From CALVGQ01 sp964368495 (GTDB taxonomy: Bacteria > Bacillota_I > Bacilli_A > Erysipelotrichales > Erysipelotrichaceae), in contig CAYJAJ010000025.1 of assembly GCA_964368495.1 (NCBI GenBank), positions 1-22,969 of the forward strand: 22,969 bases of DNA, read 5' to 3'. Below the pieces are notes generated by a model that did no database searches, had not been told where the DNA came from, and saw nothing but the letters and a program-made list of their open reading frames with translations. Position numbers and translations under genes: made by a program. Positions 21,846 through 22,969 of the stretch are shown piece by piece. Positions within the stretch are counted from its first letter, which is position 1; each line of letters opens with the position of its first letter.

Positions 21846-22969
21846 ATGAATTTTTTCAATCGGGCTATAAAGAATGCAACAAGAAAGATGAGTAAAACAG
21901 TATTACTAGCTTTAACGTTCTTTGTGATTGGGAATTTTGTGATCGTGGGATTAGGGATAAGTAATGCAGCTGAACAAGCACAAATTCAAACAAGAATGAA
22001 GATGCGTGCAGTAGTAGAAATAAGTGTAGATTGGTCTATGTTTTGGGATGAAATAGAGGAGTTAGAATTGAGCGAGGAAGAAGAAAACCAAGCTTATGAA
22101 GATTTTCAAACTAATCACGCAATGATAGCGATGGATGAAGTGAATGCAATTCTTGCGGATGAGCGTGTTAAAGCGATTAATTCGACTGCAATGCAAGCGG
22201 GACATTCCATAGATTTTGATGCTGTACCTATTGGTAATAAGCGTGAGTTAGAACAAAACAACGCACAATCAAGCTGTTATATTGATGAAAACGGTGTAGA
22301 GATATGTGAAGAATGGGTATATGTTGATCCGACAATCATGTTTAAAAGTAATATTATGCCTGCGATGATTGAATTTGAAGATGGCATTTATGAACTTGTA
22401 GAAGGTAGAATGTATTCTCAAGAGGAAGTAGATAATGGAAGTCCAGTAGTGCTTATCACTGATACTTTAGCAGCTCACAACAACCTTCGTATTGGTGATA
22501 CGATAACCCTTTCTAGTCTTTCGAAAAGTGACATTGAAGGTGGTTATTATGGTGGTTTAGATTTATCACTAAGCACGGAAGATGCTTATTTTGAATTAGA
22601 GATTATTGGTATTTTTAATAATACTGAAGAAATTGATCCTACATCAGAAGATTTTGAGTGGTTGTCTACGTATCAGTCACCTGAGAATATTGTGTTATTT
22701 CCGACATTGACCTTTGTGAATTCGCAAATTGATCTTGCGACAAAAATATGGGAAGCAGAAAAATTAGCTTATCCGGATAGTGAATATTATCAAGATGAAG
22801 ATAATAGGCCAAGTCCTGATGATATTATGGATGTTAGAAGTGTGATTGTTTTACTTCACGATCCACTTGAAGTAGATGGATTCGTAAATGATTATAAGAT
22901 AAATAATGAAGGCATGTACCGTACAGTAGATGCCAACAATGAAGTGTTTGAAGAATTATCAAGACCACT
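21846..22969 (+). CDS. ABC transporter permease of the FtsX/MacB type, 5' part (runs off the window)
   Basis: ATG 21846 follows AAGGAGATATGAGG. The frame stays open to the window end (about 374 codons). An N-terminal basic stretch (MNFFNRAIKNATRKMSK) and a first membrane helix (~18-38) are followed by a large extracellular segment with the MacB-type periplasmic core pattern: charged alpha-helical stretch, 'YELVEGRMYSQEEV', 'VLITDTLAAHNNLRIGDTITL' type strands (key: G-R, L-A, G-D-T) and 'FELEIIGIF'. The first ~130 outer residues are Glu-rich. The remaining helices and any ATPase gene should lie downstream. Such mechanotransmission-type transporters act in efflux, peptide sensing or wall hydrolase control. 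The preceding PASTA gene is close enough to share its message. Confidence 0.85.
   Translation, partial: MNFFNRAIKNATRKMSKTVLLALTFFVIGNFVIVGLGISNAAEQAQIQTRMKMRAVVEISVDWSMFWDEIEELELSEEEENQAYEDFQTNHAMIAMDEVNAILADERVKAINSTAMQAGHSIDFDAVPIGNKRELEQNNAQSSCYIDENGVEICEEWVYVDPTIMFKSNIMPAMIEFEDGIYELVEGRMYSQEEVDNGSPVVLITDTLAAHNNLRIGDTITLSSLSKSDIEGGYYGGLDLSLSTEDAYFELEIIGIFNNTEEIDPTSEDFEWLSTYQSPENIVLFPTLTFVNSQIDLATKIWEAEKLAYPDSEYYQDEDNRPSPDDIMDVRSVIVLLHDPLEVDGFVNDYKINNEGMYRTVDANNEVFEELSRP

Noticed and set aside
1..22969. tRNA, rRNA or intact mobile elements
   Set aside because: Reading both strands by eye showed no cloverleaf with a GTTC-type arm, no rRNA motifs and no complete transposase or integrase gene; a covariance search would be needed to exclude small RNAs fully.

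Overview
The window reads as chromosomal DNA from a low-GC Gram-positive bacterium (Firmicutes/Bacillota). The DNA is AT-rich, ribosome-binding sites are strong AAGGAG types, promoters are sigma-A-like, T-tailed terminators are frequent, and TGA is used as a stop while TGG encodes Trp. The surface proteins have acidic C-terminal tails and a single-helix anchor without an LPxTG motif. That style reminds me of Erysipelotrichia-like or Mollicutes-related lineages, but the lineage is an inference. All real genes lie on the + strand. I see no rRNA, tRNA, CRISPR array or intact mobile element.

Layout. 1-671: the 3' end of a Thr-rich surface protein with an acidic linker and a membrane tail. 1047-5009: a 1320-residue surface protein with MBG-like domains and a coiled coil, preceded by a good match to a WalR (YycF) box. 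5269-7147: an overlapping pair of bacterial PH-domain membrane proteins resembling YdbS/YdbT. 7148-7659: a long gap with a possible decayed ORF and a palindrome lying on a promoter. 7660-9162: a secreted protein with an RsgI-like extracellular domain, a 96-residue tandem module and an extremely Asp-rich tail.

9387-18809 is a seven-gene unit with one strong promoter (9292-9320) and a strong final terminator (18819-18857). In order it encodes a glycerophosphodiester phosphodiesterase-like protein, a lipoprotein solute-binding protein, an ABC ATPase, a double-length ABC permease, a cytoplasmic phosphodiester glycosidase (NAGPA-like) protein with a large unrecognised N-terminal part, a phosphohexomutase and a sugar nucleotidyltransferase. 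I read it as a candidate system that imports a phosphodiester-linked glycan or glycerol compound, cleaves it inside the cell and routes the sugar phosphate to metabolism or to an NDP-sugar. The substrate is unknown. Two internal RNA hairpins, after the binding protein and after the permease, may set differential expression; the second has two mutually exclusive folds.

19008-19826 is a stand-alone aldo/keto reductase with its own promoter and terminator. 20256-22969 holds a membrane-anchored protein with about six PASTA-like repeats and no kinase domain, followed by the 5' part of an FtsX/MacB-type ABC permease that runs off the window.

Overall this is a cell-envelope neighbourhood: surface proteins, wall-sensing-type domains and a phosphodiester-sugar operon.
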